Of a DNA stretch of 64,000 nucleotides, positions 1 to 13,100 are shown piece after piece. Source of the DNA: Ophthalmolycus amberensis (Eukaryota; Chordata; Actinopteri; Perciformes; Zoarcidae); NCBI GenBank assembly GCA_024529925.1, contig JAFEUB010001789.1, positions 621,501 to 685,500 of the forward strand, in the 5' to 3' direction. The notes beneath the pieces are model-generated. The model saw only the letters and a program-made list of their open reading frames with translations, was not told the origin of the DNA and searched no databases. Each line of letters starts with the position of its first letter. The first letter of the stretch is position 1. The translations under genes and the position numbers were made by a program.

Positions 1-706
1 TACGACGATATCATCGTAAATATAGCTCAGGTTAGAACAGACAGCGTTTTGTTAGCAGTGGAATAACTAAGAGATCTGCAGATTTTACCTCTTCAAAATG
101 CTAGCTGATCAGCTAATTAGCGATGTAGCCTGCAAACTAAAGTTAGCAGTGTTTTCTCCTGATGAATGGTCCATTGGTAGCTTACAAGACTTTTCCATGC
201 TCCGGTTCAAAGTCTGAGGCCTTTTTGTGTGTGTGCTTTGTCTCGGGCTGCAGTCCGGCTTTCAGTGTCACCTGATTTATGCAAGTATTAAATCATTCAA
301 TGTGCATTCGTTCTTTGTCAGTGTAAACAGAAAAACAACGGCATCCAGACTGAAATACGCTCGGAGAAGGAGCAACGTCATGAAAACACCGTCGTAGAAC
401 ATCTCCAACCTGCCTTTTTTTTAAACAGCGAGGAGTGTTAAAGGATTTGACCCGAATACGTCCACCCAGGTCCCCGGCGACTCGAGCCTGCCGCCGCGAC
501 ACTGCCACGGCCTTGATTTCCCATTAGTGTGTGACAGCGGGGCCGTTAATAGCAGCGAAGCCCTGTGTGAGGTTAGCTGTAATTATTCAGCTGATAGGTC
601 AGGAGCAGGGCAGGCCTGTCACACCTCTCCCGGCTCCCTAGACAGAGCGAATTAAAAGCAAGGAAGGGTGTTTGTTATTAGTCGCACTTGCAGCAAGCGT
701 GTCCCC

Positions 707-722
707 AGAGAGAGAGAGAGAG
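707..722. repeat. (AG)8 microsatellite
   Basis: Uninterrupted AG dinucleotides, followed by ACTCTCTAG. Confidence 0.9.
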
Positions 723-2702
723 ACTCTCTAGTATTCATTTAATATTTTATTTGAGGACTCTTTCACTCTTCTATCCTACATGCGACTCCTTTACCATTAG
801 CCTGATTAGCACACATACTCATCAAAAGTTGCTTTTCATCCCGACCCATTTCTGCAAAAACAATTCTCTCTGGACATTGAAGATAAAAGTTGACGGTGAA
901 GAAGGAAACAGGTTTTATTTTTCAGTCAGGGCTGGATTCAGTTTTTGTCTGCAGCTCGCATCTATCTTTCCATTTCATGTCGTCCTGATGTTCATATTGC
1001 ACGCCATCAAAAAGATTGCGTGCAATTTGCAGCGTCATAATATGATGGAGGCGAATGTGTAGCAATGGAATTAAAGTGCCATGGGTCTCTCGCCCTTCAT
1101 GAAATTGACTCGACACAGTGCATTACACATACAGCATAGAGTCAGTAATTGTGAAGATTACCCACGATTCACTTCTGATTGTTACTGATTTGTTTAGAGC
1201 TTGAGATGAGGCGACAAAAGGACCCCACTCGTCTTTTCAAACGACACTCACAGTGACGGGCAGAAAGTGAATGGAAACATTATATTTAATCAAAATGTGT
1301 GTCAGCCTGTCACTTCAAACTCATTTCACTTGAGAGCAGCACAACCAGTGTTTCCTCCACAATTTCTTTAAGCTTGAATTAATTGTGTGGAAATATTATT
1401 GTTAAACATTATTTCAGACACATTAATTTCAGTGATAAAACACATGAACCCATTCATAAAAAGAAAACTGTCAGATGACAGTTTCCCTTGATGATTATCT
1501 ACAATGTTTTAAGAACTGAGAAGTATGCACATTTATTTTACTTCTATAGCTGCAAATGCTGAAAGCAGAGGAGGCTCTGATTCAATTCCAGGCCAGGCAG
1601 AAGGCAGATCGTCTAAACTTTTTATTTTTTATTGGAAGTTGTTAGTGTGGATGCATCATTTCTGACCTATGTGGTGAAGATGCAAATGAATGCTTTGTAA
1701 TTCCATATCACACTCATCTTGATTTGAGTCTGTCCACAGTGTACTGTGCCCCATAATGCATTGCAAAAAGCAAAATGGAGGGGAGGGGGCTAATCACAGC
1801 TGCAAAAAAGAATAGTGGAGGGAGAACTTAATGAGAATGTGGCATTCCTGCATTAAACTCTAAAGAGGACTAATATGACAAATCTAGTAAGCAGAGGGCA
1901 ATAGTGTGCAAAACGACCGTGGTTATACGCGGTGGCTTCCACTGTTTGCTTGTTTAATCTTGGTGGCATTAGACAGCCAATAAGATCCTCAGACTCATAC
2001 TTGCGGTATTGGAATTGCCACTAAGGTTGATGACTCACTCTGTTAATGAAAAAAGTGAAAGTGGCAAATGATCGTTGGGCCTCTGCAGCTGCCTGTCCTT
2101 TGTAGTGAGATGTTTGCTTGCTGTGCAGGATTCCTTCCCAGACTGATGAGTTTGTGTGACCTCGGTTTTATCAGAATTGCAATAAGATGCCTTTGCTCAT
2201 ATACAAGTGCTGAGTCAAGGATCCGAGATGGTCATATTAACGGTGCAGGAGGGGACAACCTCTGTGATAATTAAGAAGATATTTGCATAGGTTTATTTCA
2301 GTTATGTCAATATATTCACAGTGTATGACAATTATCTTCAGCTTCGATGACCTTATACCGAGTTCCAGACAACTCGGCTGTTGGCATTTTCCAAGTTTCC
2401 AACCTCCAGATGCACAACGCCAAATGTAGAGTAAACCCTGGCTGACAGTGACAAATCGATGTTTCTTTGGCAACTGTTTTCCTGAATTACCTTTGTGCAG
2501 AGACAAATGTTGACAACTATGACTCTGGACTTGACTATGACTCATTTGGCTATCCAACCTCTTCATGTGAAAAGAGGAAAATGTTCTTTAGTAATGTTAC
2601 AGATCTCTGAACCCTTTGGTTTTTGCTCTGATGATGGATAAGCCTTTGGAGGCTAGGGGCTATATTTCTGGAGCCTACTACATTTTCTGGTTGAGGCTTT
2701 AA

Positions 2703-2740
2703 GGGGGTCACAAGTGTCAATCAAGGGATCTGTGACCCCC
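2703..2740. repeat. Short inverted repeat, 10-bp arms
   Basis: GGGGGTCACA (2703-2712) and TGTGACCCCC (2731-2740) are perfect reverse complements with an 18-nt loop. Lies downstream of the first candidate polyadenylation signal. Confidence 0.75.
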
Positions 2741-2954
2741 TGATACCCCCCGGTATTGTCTTTCTTTGCAAAAGCTACAGTGCGTAACACTCAACACCTG
2801 TTGCTAATCAAACAACCATCAGGAGGTAGATTGTTGGGTTCTCTTCACTGCTCAAGCGTCTGACCTGTGATTACATGACATAACACTTTCTTCCCTGGAA
2901 AAGCTGTCTGCTTAAGATGAAATTGCCATCAGAGCAGAGAGAGTGAACCAAAAC

Positions 2955-2980
2955 ATACATATAGATATAGATATATATCT
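2955..2980. repeat. ATAGAT/AT-rich microsatellite
   Basis: Mixed ATAG/ATAT units between ACATAC and CTTTATG. Confidence 0.75.
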
Positions 2981-3098
2981 TTATGTCATCTATCCTGGCT
3001 GAAGAGACATGAACGTGTAAGTGGTAAATTGTCAGACATTACAAATATTAAATCATAATACCAATTAATAAATGGTAGAAATGGACATAATTTGATGC

Positions 3099-3104
3099 TT
3101 TATT
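3099..3104 (-). terminator. Candidate polyadenylation signal of galnt10 (AATAAA)
   Basis: First canonical AATAAA found on the transcript strand after the stop codon, about 860 nt downstream; it would give a 3' UTR of roughly 0.9 kb. A second AATAAA on the same strand lies at 2292-2297. Downstream sequence is only moderately U/GU rich, so which one is used is uncertain. Confidence 0.35.
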
Positions 3105-3966
3105 GCTCAGTAGAAAATCAATTGCACTTCAAAGATGAGTCTGTACAAGATGGTTTTCCTTCTATAAAAGAGATTCTTGCAGTCCATCTGCACACAGTGC
3201 AGGAATACTTGTTTCAAATTGTTTCCAGTTTCCATAGAGTTTTGGCTTGCAAAAGTCCCTCATATGTCCTCATATGCTGTTTCGGCACCTTGGAGGAAAA
3301 CATAGGGAAAAGGTATTTCCCATTGCTGGAATTGTTAATAAGGCAACAATTGAAAAAGACGAGGGGAAAAGAGGCATCCAGCAGAGTTTGTGTTTATGAC
3401 TCTTGGAAACACGTAAACGTCCAAACTTCAGTCTGTAAGAGCTCTGTGTTTTCCGTGTGTCCACAGGACAATCAGGTTTCACCGTGGTTCTCCCACCCTG
3501 GGGAGGGACAGAAAACAAAGTATAAAGTATTTTTTAGTGAGTGAACTTCAATTGACAGTGAAATGACAGTGAAATGGTGTGCAGGCAAGTGTGGCTTTCT
3601 TTTACCTTCCTCCTCATCACAAGCTCTTGCTGAATGATTGTGTTGTGTGTGTATGTGTGGTCCAACCAGCTCTTCTGCTCTCAGCCGTCACACCGGATCG
3701 CTGCTGTGCCACGGGACGATGTGTCTGAAGCAGCACGTTATTCACATGTAGCTTCCATTCTTATCTGGACAACATTGAGACGGTTTAAACAATGACATCA
3801 GCGTTATTCGTTTTTTTTTCTTATTGTCAACAAATGCCACAAAAAGTTGACTTGAACGAGCGCACCATTTTGATCCTGAGACAAGCAGGTTATTCACCTG
3901 ATCAAATGTGATCATTGCTTCGTGGTCTTTTTCTGCAGAAGACGCCTCATCTCACGTCCAGTGGCC
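3105..3966 (-). other. Presumed galnt10 3' UTR
   Basis: Lies between the stop codon and the first AATAAA on the transcript strand. No coding conservation or mobile element was recognised. Its extent depends on which polyadenylation signal is used. Confidence 0.4.
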
Positions 3967-4131
3967 TCAGTTGGCGCCCCGGTTGAAGAGCTCCAGCACG
4001 GTGGCGTTGGTTCTCTCAAACATCCACTGCTGACTCAGAGAAGAGGGGTCGCACGTGTTCATGAAGACCCGCCGCTCGCTCGGGCTGCTGTCGATACAGC
4101 TGTTACTGACGGGGTGGTACAGACTTTTATC
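3967..4131 (-). CDS. galnt10: galnt10 exon 12 (residues 552-605 and stop): lectin domain gamma repeat
   Basis: Acceptor CCGTCCTCCAG|GATAAA; the reading frame ends in TGA at 3967-3969. It encodes DKSLYHPVSNSCIDSSPSER, RVFMNTCDPSSLSQQWMFER and then TNATVLELFNRGAN. This is the gamma repeat with Cys563, Asp565, Cys578 and the Q-x-W motif Gln585-Gln-Trp587; Asn593 (N-A-T) is a sequon. The C-terminus is slightly longer than the human ending F-N-R-N that I recall. A human Cys in C-M-D-C appears as Ser566 here. Confidence 0.97.
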   Translation of the reverse strand, partial: DKSLYHPVSNSCIDSSPSERRVFMNTCDPSSLSQQWMFERTNATVLELFNRGAN

Positions 4132-7100
4132 CTGGAGGACGGAGAAACAGACTGACATTTAGCCCCTTCTTGATTAGTTTTCTAATTCTGTTCCAAAAAT
4201 CTATTTCATAAACGTCACTCCTGACACCCCCCCCCCCGCCTTCCTTTGGCTTTAATTTGATCTCCAAATAATTGGCTCTTTGAAATGTTCTCTAAATGTT
4301 ACACTACGATCAAATATATTGACCAGAGTAGCTTGAAAGCCACTCGGTGTTTTGAAATTGTCAGACTTTTGCAGGCTCAATATTAAAAAAGTGACACTGT
4401 GGCAGACATCCGTTCCACAGACCTGTGAGGAGGACGCTGATATGAATGGCCTGAAAGCAACACATTCTTCAGGATTGTCTTTTTTGTACTCAAACAAAAA
4501 GTGCCAGACGAATAAGCTGAAAGATGCTAGAATCACATCACATTGTGATCAGGGTAAGTGTAACATCTGTTGTTTATGTATCCTGCAGTTTTCCTTCAGA
4601 TTCATTTGATAAGATGTGTAACAGATGGTCCCCATTATGTTGAAATCATTCATTAATTGACTGAAATGATGCTTAGCTGACCAAAGAAAATGCTACAGCA
4701 GCACAGTTGGAAGGCCGAAAAGAGGATACAGGTGTGACTACCGCCATGAACTCCACACTGTAAGTCTTCACTTTCTTCTCCCGTACCTCTCTGTAGCGCC
4801 ACAGCTGGTTCCCCTTCATGCCGTGACAGTCGTACAGGGTGACGGGGCTGTTGTGGGAGACAGCGTCGAAACAGACCTTCCTTGTGTGAATGGGGTCACC
4901 CACCCGAATATCCTCCCTCCAACCAAAGGTTAACACCTGAAGGGAACACATCTCAGCTGTAATTAAACATCACACATCGCTCTGTGGCTCTTCCTGAGGT
5001 TTCTGTCAACAGGTTTTTTCTCTGAAGGTGAAACGCTACTTGAGTCTCAAGGGGGCTTTGATGTTGTTCAGAAATGATGAGGCTTAATGCACAAGAGCAG
5101 TAGTTTAGACTTTGCATGACATACACGTCATCACATTTACATCATGCAACACGTCAACGTCTGCTTGTGCAACAGTTAGTACGACATTTGTCGATGAAAG
5201 TCCAAAAACTTGTCAATTTCCATTCTTTAAATGCACAGTTCTTTGCAGAATAAACTTCCGTCTTCACAGGAAACAACTTTGTTAGGTTTAGGCAACAAAA
5301 CCACTTGGTTAGGTTTAGTAAAATATTGTGAAATACATAGTTAGGCTTAGTCAACAAAATTACTTTATTAGGTTTCGGAAAAAAACGTTTGTCTTAAAAT
5401 AACTAAGTGCCGTTACTGAAGTACGCGAGTTACATGACAAAACAGCGGTCTCCTCGGTGAATGATGGCTTTTTGTTTGACCCATCCACCTCCTCTCCCGC
5501 CAGCCCTTTGTGGTCTGGTTCATGATTACATTCGATTTGAGGGATATCGACGAATTACGGCGCATTCTTTTTCGCAGAGACCAGCCTAAACATATTAGCA
5601 TATAACCATGCAAATGTTTGCAGTAATGTTAAGTTGCCCATGTACAGTAATGCTTAGCATGTTAGCTTGCTAGCATGCTAACGTTAGCAGCTACATAACA
5701 TTTATATCAAACTATAGTGGAATCGGTAAACAATTACTTAGGATTGCTCTGCTGGCTCATGATGATGTCTAGATAAAATTCCACAGCGATCCATTCGGGC
5801 AGCATTTCAAGCAAAGTGTTACACAAACAGAAGATCGCTATCTTAAGAGCCACATTTGGGCGGCTAAATATACCCAAATAAATGAACAAGGACACACAGG
5901 CCTGTAAATCTGTTCAGTTCTGAAAGAACTGGCCAATGGGGTCACCTACTCATTAACCCCTGCATGATGGTCATGGTACTTTCAGATACAACATATGCAG
6001 TGCAGAACTCCGACCTTGTGTGTTCTATGACAACCTTCCGAGGTCAGGAGACCTCCTGAGACGTTTTGCGAGAGAAAGTGTAATGAAGGACCCTCACCTG
6101 TCCGTGGCTCCACGCCACCTCGCCCCGCCCTTTCACACAGCTCTCCAGGCGGATGGGGCTCCCTGACACAAAGTGTTTGATCTCCATGCACATGCCGCTG
6201 CCCACGTTCCGTATCTACAAAACACACAGACAAACAGAGTCACAGTCACAGAAACAGGCACTGCTTGCTCTTTAGTTATGGATTGTCACAGCACAGGTCC
6301 CATCAGATATTGTTTGTAATCCAGCAAAGTCATGCTGGATGGGTAGACTAAAAGAAGGGATTCATAATGTAAACATTGTACTTCCATGACCTGATTCTGA
6401 ATAAAGAAATGATAAGCTCAAAAAGTATTGTCATGGTGAATTCACTAATTTTAAAGTGTTTGGTTGTTCTGAGAACCAGAGTTGGGTAAGAGCCTTTGGG
6501 CATTTTTAAGATGATAACAGATAACGGATAGAAACGGCTGACTTTTTCAAACCTAAAAGGATAAAAACACTGTTTCAACTTTGCTTTGAACTACGAAGCA
6601 ATTTATACCCATTTCCTCATTCCTTTGATATTGTTATTCCTCTTACTTTATCTATGCACTGTATGCAGATTGTCGTTTTATTTCTGAAATAAAAGGAAGG
6701 TGGAGGACCTTCACCAGTCATGTACACACCTTGTGCTGTGCTAGTGCTGACAGTGGGTGGGAGCTAATTGCCTTATTATTATCTCCACCGGGAGATTATC
6801 TCTTAGGTCGTGTGTGTTTCTGTGCCTCTCTTTCCACGGCTTATCTCGCATACTGCTGGACCCATCAGCCTTTTTTTTTCTGTGCTGATTACTGACTGTA
6901 TGCTCAAGGACCTCTAGCGCTTCACACATGTTGTATTGAAGGTTTACAGCGTCATTGACGGATTACGTAATGTTCCTCGCTTGATTTGCACGCCTAGCTG
7001 AGACAATTGCATGTACGTATGTGTAATGTATGTGCTATATAAAGGGGGAAAACACAGGTTGAATCAACTTAACTAATTAAATAAGTATAACAAAACGATG

Positions 7101-10100
7101 AAGAAAATTAAGTTTTGAGGTGAGACTCTGCTCCTGCAGTGCTGAGAGTGGCTGGGAGAGAGTGCTGCGAGGTGGAGGAGGGGCTTTTAAACCCAGGTAC
7201 TCAGAGCAGGTGCCACACATCAACAATTAGGACTGGAAGGCACGACATCACATGACCTAATATTTTCTAATGCACACCTTACTGACAGGTGCATGGGAGA
7301 ATAAAAAGTGTGAAAGTTTGATTCACTGAAGTGTTCAAGAACTAGAGATGTTGCAACTTTCTGGGGTCTTATCCATCCTAGCAGGTTGAGATAATAAGTT
7401 AAGATGAGATGATAAATGTGTGCTCTGCTGGTTTATCGTTTTTGGCCGTGTAAGCATTTCCAAATATGTGTGTTTCTCTGTACGTTTTCTTCGCCATGCA
7501 ATCTGTGAAACCCTTGAACCACGCTAATCAAAGCAGTGTGATGAACTAAACCTTACTTCTCCCCACGCGGCAGCAGGAGGCTCCACCATTGGGTAGTGTT
7601 TCGGTAAATCCCAGGCCACCTCGCTCATGAACCACTTGAAGTTCTTGCAGTTGAGCCGGTTCCTCAGCTCCTTCTGGGCCGTCATGTCTCCCGATGACAG
7701 GTGGCGGTACTCGGGCCGACGCTGGTAGACATATTCTGCGTATTCGTCCATCCACACCTCTGCCACGCGTTTGAGGTTCTGGAACCAAATCAAAGAGAGA
7801 GAGAGTCAGGCGGATAGATTCATTCACGAAACAGCCTACTTTTCTCAGCAGGCATCTCAAGTCTGCCAGAATGTCTATGAGCCTCCCACAAATAAACACC
7901 AAATCCCACAGTCCCTGGCAGTGAGGATGATCTTGTGGAACCACATTGGACTGTTTTGTGAACATAAATGTTTGCTGTTAGCACTGTAGATTGCTCTCGG
8001 GGAGTCAGTTCCAACAGTGGCATCCATTTATTGACTCTGCCTGTCACATCAACAGCAACATATTGCTCCTTGGCTGTGGTGTACCATTGAAGACCACTTT
8101 GGGCCAACTAAATTAAAGCTGACCTTACAAGTTGGTTGCCATGAATGCAGTTTAAGTTGAAATACTGTCGCGCATCAATAAAAAATGAAAACGTTTGAAG
8201 AATGATAAAAAATGAACGAGGGATAAAACTGATGATCAAATTAAAATTCAAGATGGCAGCGAGTTCATTTTTGAGTACCTTTTATATACATTTTCTCCTT
8301 CATCTGCAAGGTCAGGACCATCAGCATTCCCCTGAGGGTTCAGTTTAAAGACTGCTGGTCAGAATACAAAGTCCAAACAAAGGCCAGTGCCCTTCAGTTG
8401 CACACTGAGCCAAGTTCCAAGCTGCAGCTGTAATGAATCGTTTTAGGCAACACTCCAGATGATTTTTTTATCCTGTGTGGATACTTTGAAACGTACAAGG
8501 AACAAAGAAACTTAAGCTTATTCTTCAGAGTAACACCTGCAAAAGCTATGAACCGTAGATAGTGGATACCCTGCATACTGCTGCCTCTCGTCTGGGGTTT
8601 GTTTGTTCGTAGATGCTGAACCGACTTTAACATGCTTTTGTGCGTCGAGGAGAGCAATGAGTAAAGGAAATATGAAATAAAAACGTTGTCATTCATTATA
8701 GTGCCCCACTTAAAGACTAGCTCACATTAGGGCAATGTGTGTGTGTGTGTGAGTGTGTGCAAGTACACAGTCTGTGTTTGCACACATGTAGTATTGATGT
8801 TTGTTCATGTGTCTCTTTATTTGTGTCCTTGAAACTAGACAGAGGTTCATTCGCTCCTTCTCGTAAGCTTGTGTTTTCAGCTATGCCTGATTTAAGACCA
8901 GATGTACTGTTCAGAGCAGTTCAAGGACACACAGTGTTCTTATAGTGTGTGTGTGTTTGTATTTGTATTTATGTGATTTCACAGCAAGAAAATAAAATAA
9001 AAACGCTGTTTGTTGAATTTACAGAAATTAAAAGGTAGGGTTGGTAATCCTCTTCAAAAACATTTTTGATAATTTTGTTGAAACTCATTAAATCCTGTCA
9101 ACAATCATTAAATGAAATGCTCTGACAAAAAAAGAAAAAAAGAAGCTGTGACTGTCACAAGACTATAATAAGCCGGTCTAATCTTTTAATTCAGCCCAAA
9201 TGTAATGACTGGACAGCTACCTGCATGTGCAATCATTGCTCTTCACCAGAGTCTTCCACAAGCTGCTAGCTTAACACCTGTGCATGCTAACAATAGCCAT
9301 GTTCATTGTTTATGTCCAAAAAGACAAACCCCTCACAATATCACCAGGGTAAAGCTTGGAGAGCACACTTTTTTTTTAACGAACCTGCTTTAAAAACATC
9401 TTGCAGAAACTGTCGAACAAAAAAGACAATATTGAGCTACATTATCGGAAGTGTGTTTTTGAAGTTTGGCCAATGCAAGGCACTTTATAAAAGTGCAATA
9501 TATAACAGCCGGGATGACGATAAATACATTACGTGGACCAAAGTGGACCCTGACTGGCTTGCGGATCACGTCAGAAACGCAGATGCTGAAAGTATGAATT
9601 TGTGTTTACATCCATTGTTTATTGGTTTCCTTTTATTTTTTTATAATTAAAAAAATAAAATAAATGTATAGTGTCCTATACTCTCAGTGTATGGACCTTT
9701 GATCAGTTAGGTTTGACCCGTCTTAATTTCATGATGGACAATGCAATTCAGTTAAAATGGACTTTACCATCGTGGTGCACCTGAGAAATGTCGCCAAACC
9801 AAAAGCACAAACAGCATTACAAATACTGTAGGTTCTACTGTGGTGGAGATTAAAGGAGTGTCAGACAGCGAGTCTACTCTGGTTTATACTCCCTGAATGG
9901 ATCAGCCTTTAAACAGCCAACACAGATCCATTACGCTTTGATTAGCCCTGCAATATTAGAGAATAATCCTTCTTAAAATATAATGTTGTCCATTGTTGTG
10001 TTGTGTCTCAGATGTGAAAGAGTTGATGTGACAGCACTGTGCTGACACTGAAACCCTGTATCAGACTGTCCTGGTACACAGAAAATGTGATCTGCTGAAT

Positions 10101-13100
10101 TGTATTTGCTCATGAACCGTGGAGGCATACTGTGGGCACAGTGTGTGAAGAATTACCTTCGCCAAGCTGATCCCACCAGGGACCTTGTAGGGGACGTACT
10201 TCCTATAGATGTGTCCTACCCTGGAGCAGGGGATGTCCTCCATTCGACCACCACACATCCACACCTACAGAGAAACACAGAAAGGGAGGAATCTCTTTCA
10301 TCAGTCTGTTGTATATAGAAGCTTTGTCCATTTCAAAATTCAAAGACAGAAAGTTGTGGAAAGGTAGGAGGAAGGTGAAAGAAGGAGACGATCAAGGAGA
10401 TGAGCAGGAGAGTGATGGCGAAGAATAAAAGAGGCGTGCAGTATAGTGATTCTAACAGGCTTATAAATCCTGGGAGACTAAGAGGAGCGAGGAGTGAATT
10501 CGGAGGGAGGGCAATAAAGATGAAATTGCAGGATAGTGGAGGAAGAAGAGACGACACCAAAACCAAATTATCATTATGATGGTGACCTGAAATCACCTGA
10601 GCAGCGGGGTCAGATTAGAGAAAGACTGAGCCGCTGGGTTAACTCATTGGCACAGTATACTATGACAGTATTTAAAATGAGCTGATATGGGAAAAACAAT
10701 GGCAACTGCGAAAAACTGTTGACTGCAAAGGCTTTCCAGGAACACGAGGCATGCTGTTTCTTTGAAATATTGAAGTCATACAATGAGATTTTAAGCACCT
10801 TGATGTGATTTTCTTGAGTTAAAAAAAACCTTCCTTTACTGTTATTTTATCTTGTTTATTTTCCTTTCCTTCGTCTATCTCACATAACCGACACATCCAG
10901 CAGAGGCTCCTCATTTTAATCCTCCAACTATAATAAAGACAACAGTGATGAGTCTCTGTCTTGGCACGTTGAAAATAAACCTTGAGAAAGAAAGGGAGGC
11001 AATGAAGAGGATCAAGATGAAAGGAAGACTTAGAGACAGCAGACGAGATGGAAAAGGGGTTTTGTTTTAACGACAATAGCAAAATGAAAAGTAGGGAATT
11101 GAAAAGCTGGATGAAAACAAACAACCTATGTATGAGCGTGTAGGGCGTCCACATTGTTTCTATGGAGTAAAGTCTTTTAATATGTAAATAAGGTGTATGC
11201 TATTTGAAGGCTAGAAGTGCCATGAAACTGCTGAGAGTTCAGGAACATGGACAGGAATAATGGAACATGAAATATACATATTTTACATCTGATTTCAAGG
11301 TGTAGGCTCGTACAGTACAATTGACTTTCAGGATGTGTACAGTTCATGGTTTGTGTCAAGCTAACATTATACTCAATTAAAACAAAATAAAATGCAAAGA
11401 ACGCTCTGTCTGTTCTACAACAAGAATAAAGGCAGTGCGATGTGAACACGCTTTGTCTTATTAACCCTTGAAATTGATAGTTAAAACTAACTACATGGGA
11501 ATCATTTCAAACCCAAACTAACATTAGGCTATTAAAGCATCCAGACATAACAGACAAGTCCTCATTGCCCTGTTTTGACATCATTGTCACTGCAGCACGA
11601 CCAGTCTCTCTGGTCTGTTGCAGATGAAGTTCCAGTGAACCGAACTCAGATCAGCTGATAAACTACAGAACAACAGAATTCACTCCAACTGCATTAATAA
11701 AACATATCGCTGCAAGACAAAATCCAGCATTGAATAAAAGTGCAACTAAAACTTGAGTTGTCTCTATTGGTGTCTTTGAATAAATAAAACATAAGTTCAG
11801 CATATACTGTATGTCAGTGGCTCTTGTATTCCGTTTCCTTCCACTACATGAATAACAATGACCTAACCAAGGCCGGCAGCAATAAACGAAAAGTCAGAGA
11901 AAAAACAGAAATGTAATGCTTCAAGGTTAGTACTGGCTTCAGCACCAATCTCAATGACTGACTCGATCTGCTTTTTAGATAGCAGATGCTTTACATGTTA
12001 AATTATTTGTGTTTGCCATCTGGTCCAGAAGGCAATACAGACAGTTGGTCATGAGCATGATGCAAAAACATTTCACGTCGTGAACAATTAAGTTCTTGTT
12101 TTCTTTGGCAAACAAAGACTGTTTTATGGTGTTTTAATGGAAACAAGCATCAAAAAGCTGGTGCATTATCATCACGCATACCACTGGCCAATATGTGAAA
12201 GGTTATGTAAGTAGCCTACTACCCATGCAAAATTCAGAATGCTAAAAAAATCATGTAATTTATTTTTCAATGCAAGCTTTGAGAGAAACGTTTCCCTCTG
12301 CCAACTTTTTGCCATTTAGCTTACTTATACACAGAATACCTACTTGTTGTGGCTCCTTCCCTGGAAGTTTAATTCTGTCTGCCTCCAGAGCAGCTGTCTC
12401 TGAGAAATGTTAGCATAACTGAAACTCCAATATGCCAGAGCGGAATTTTAAAAAAAATCCACCGTCGGTTATGTGCCTGCTCTATCTTCTTGCTTGGCAT
12501 GTGAGGTCATATTGCCTTTGTGCTCCGTGTGCCTGTATGTCCTGAGATTATTTCCCTGTACGAGTTGTAAATGCGTGATATTCCCATACTTATGTGACCA
12601 AGATGGAGCTTTAGATTAACTGTACCAGTGATTGTGTTTCACATGCGAGCAGGGCCTGGCTGTCTTTGGGAGCAGCAGTGTGGCTGTAAGGATTAGTGTG
12701 AGAGCCTGTTACTCAGGAGATGGGCTGTCTGCTCTGTATCAGCTAATGGGGATCTTAATAAAAAGGAAACCAAATTGAATATCTGTGGGCTTAAAGTAGG
12801 GTTACGAGGCACAGCTGATAGCACAATTTAATGGTATGATAATCTTGGCCAAAATAATAACCTCGGTTTGGGATATTATCTCAGTAATTACTTAAATAAG
12901 ATGAAAAGCTTCGAAACAGTATTCAAATGTGAGAGCGTTTCACATAAGGCTCAGCCCTGGGTCACGGATGATGTTAGTTGAGGCCTATCATTTGGGCTTT
13001 AAATGAAGGAAATCCTCACCTTTTGCTCAGGGTTTGAAAAACACTCAAGCGCAGAGTTATCCTTTACATTCTCGGGTTAAAGTGGAATCTTCTGCGTCAC

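Larger units (their letters stand above)
1..3098. other. Downstream flank of galnt10, no gene recognised
   Basis: No conserved protein block is visible on either strand. Contents noted: a CpG cluster at 451-510, an (AG)8 run at 707-722, a short inverted repeat at 2703-2740, and an AT-rich microsatellite at 2955-2980. In mammals SAP30L follows GALNT10; none of its coding sequence is seen here. Confidence 0.6.
7779..10156 (-). other. galnt10 intron 8
   Basis: 2,378 bp. It holds a (TG)n microsatellite at 8736-8759 and a dispersed teleost repeat at about 9025-9590. Confidence 0.95.

Noticed and set aside
1..700. First exon of the next gene (SAP30L expected from mammalian synteny)
   Set aside because: No matching protein sequence on either strand; only a CpG cluster is present.
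3092..3544. 150-codon plus-strand open frame opposite the presumed 3' UTR
   Set aside because: Antisense to the 3' end of galnt10, no recognisable protein content.
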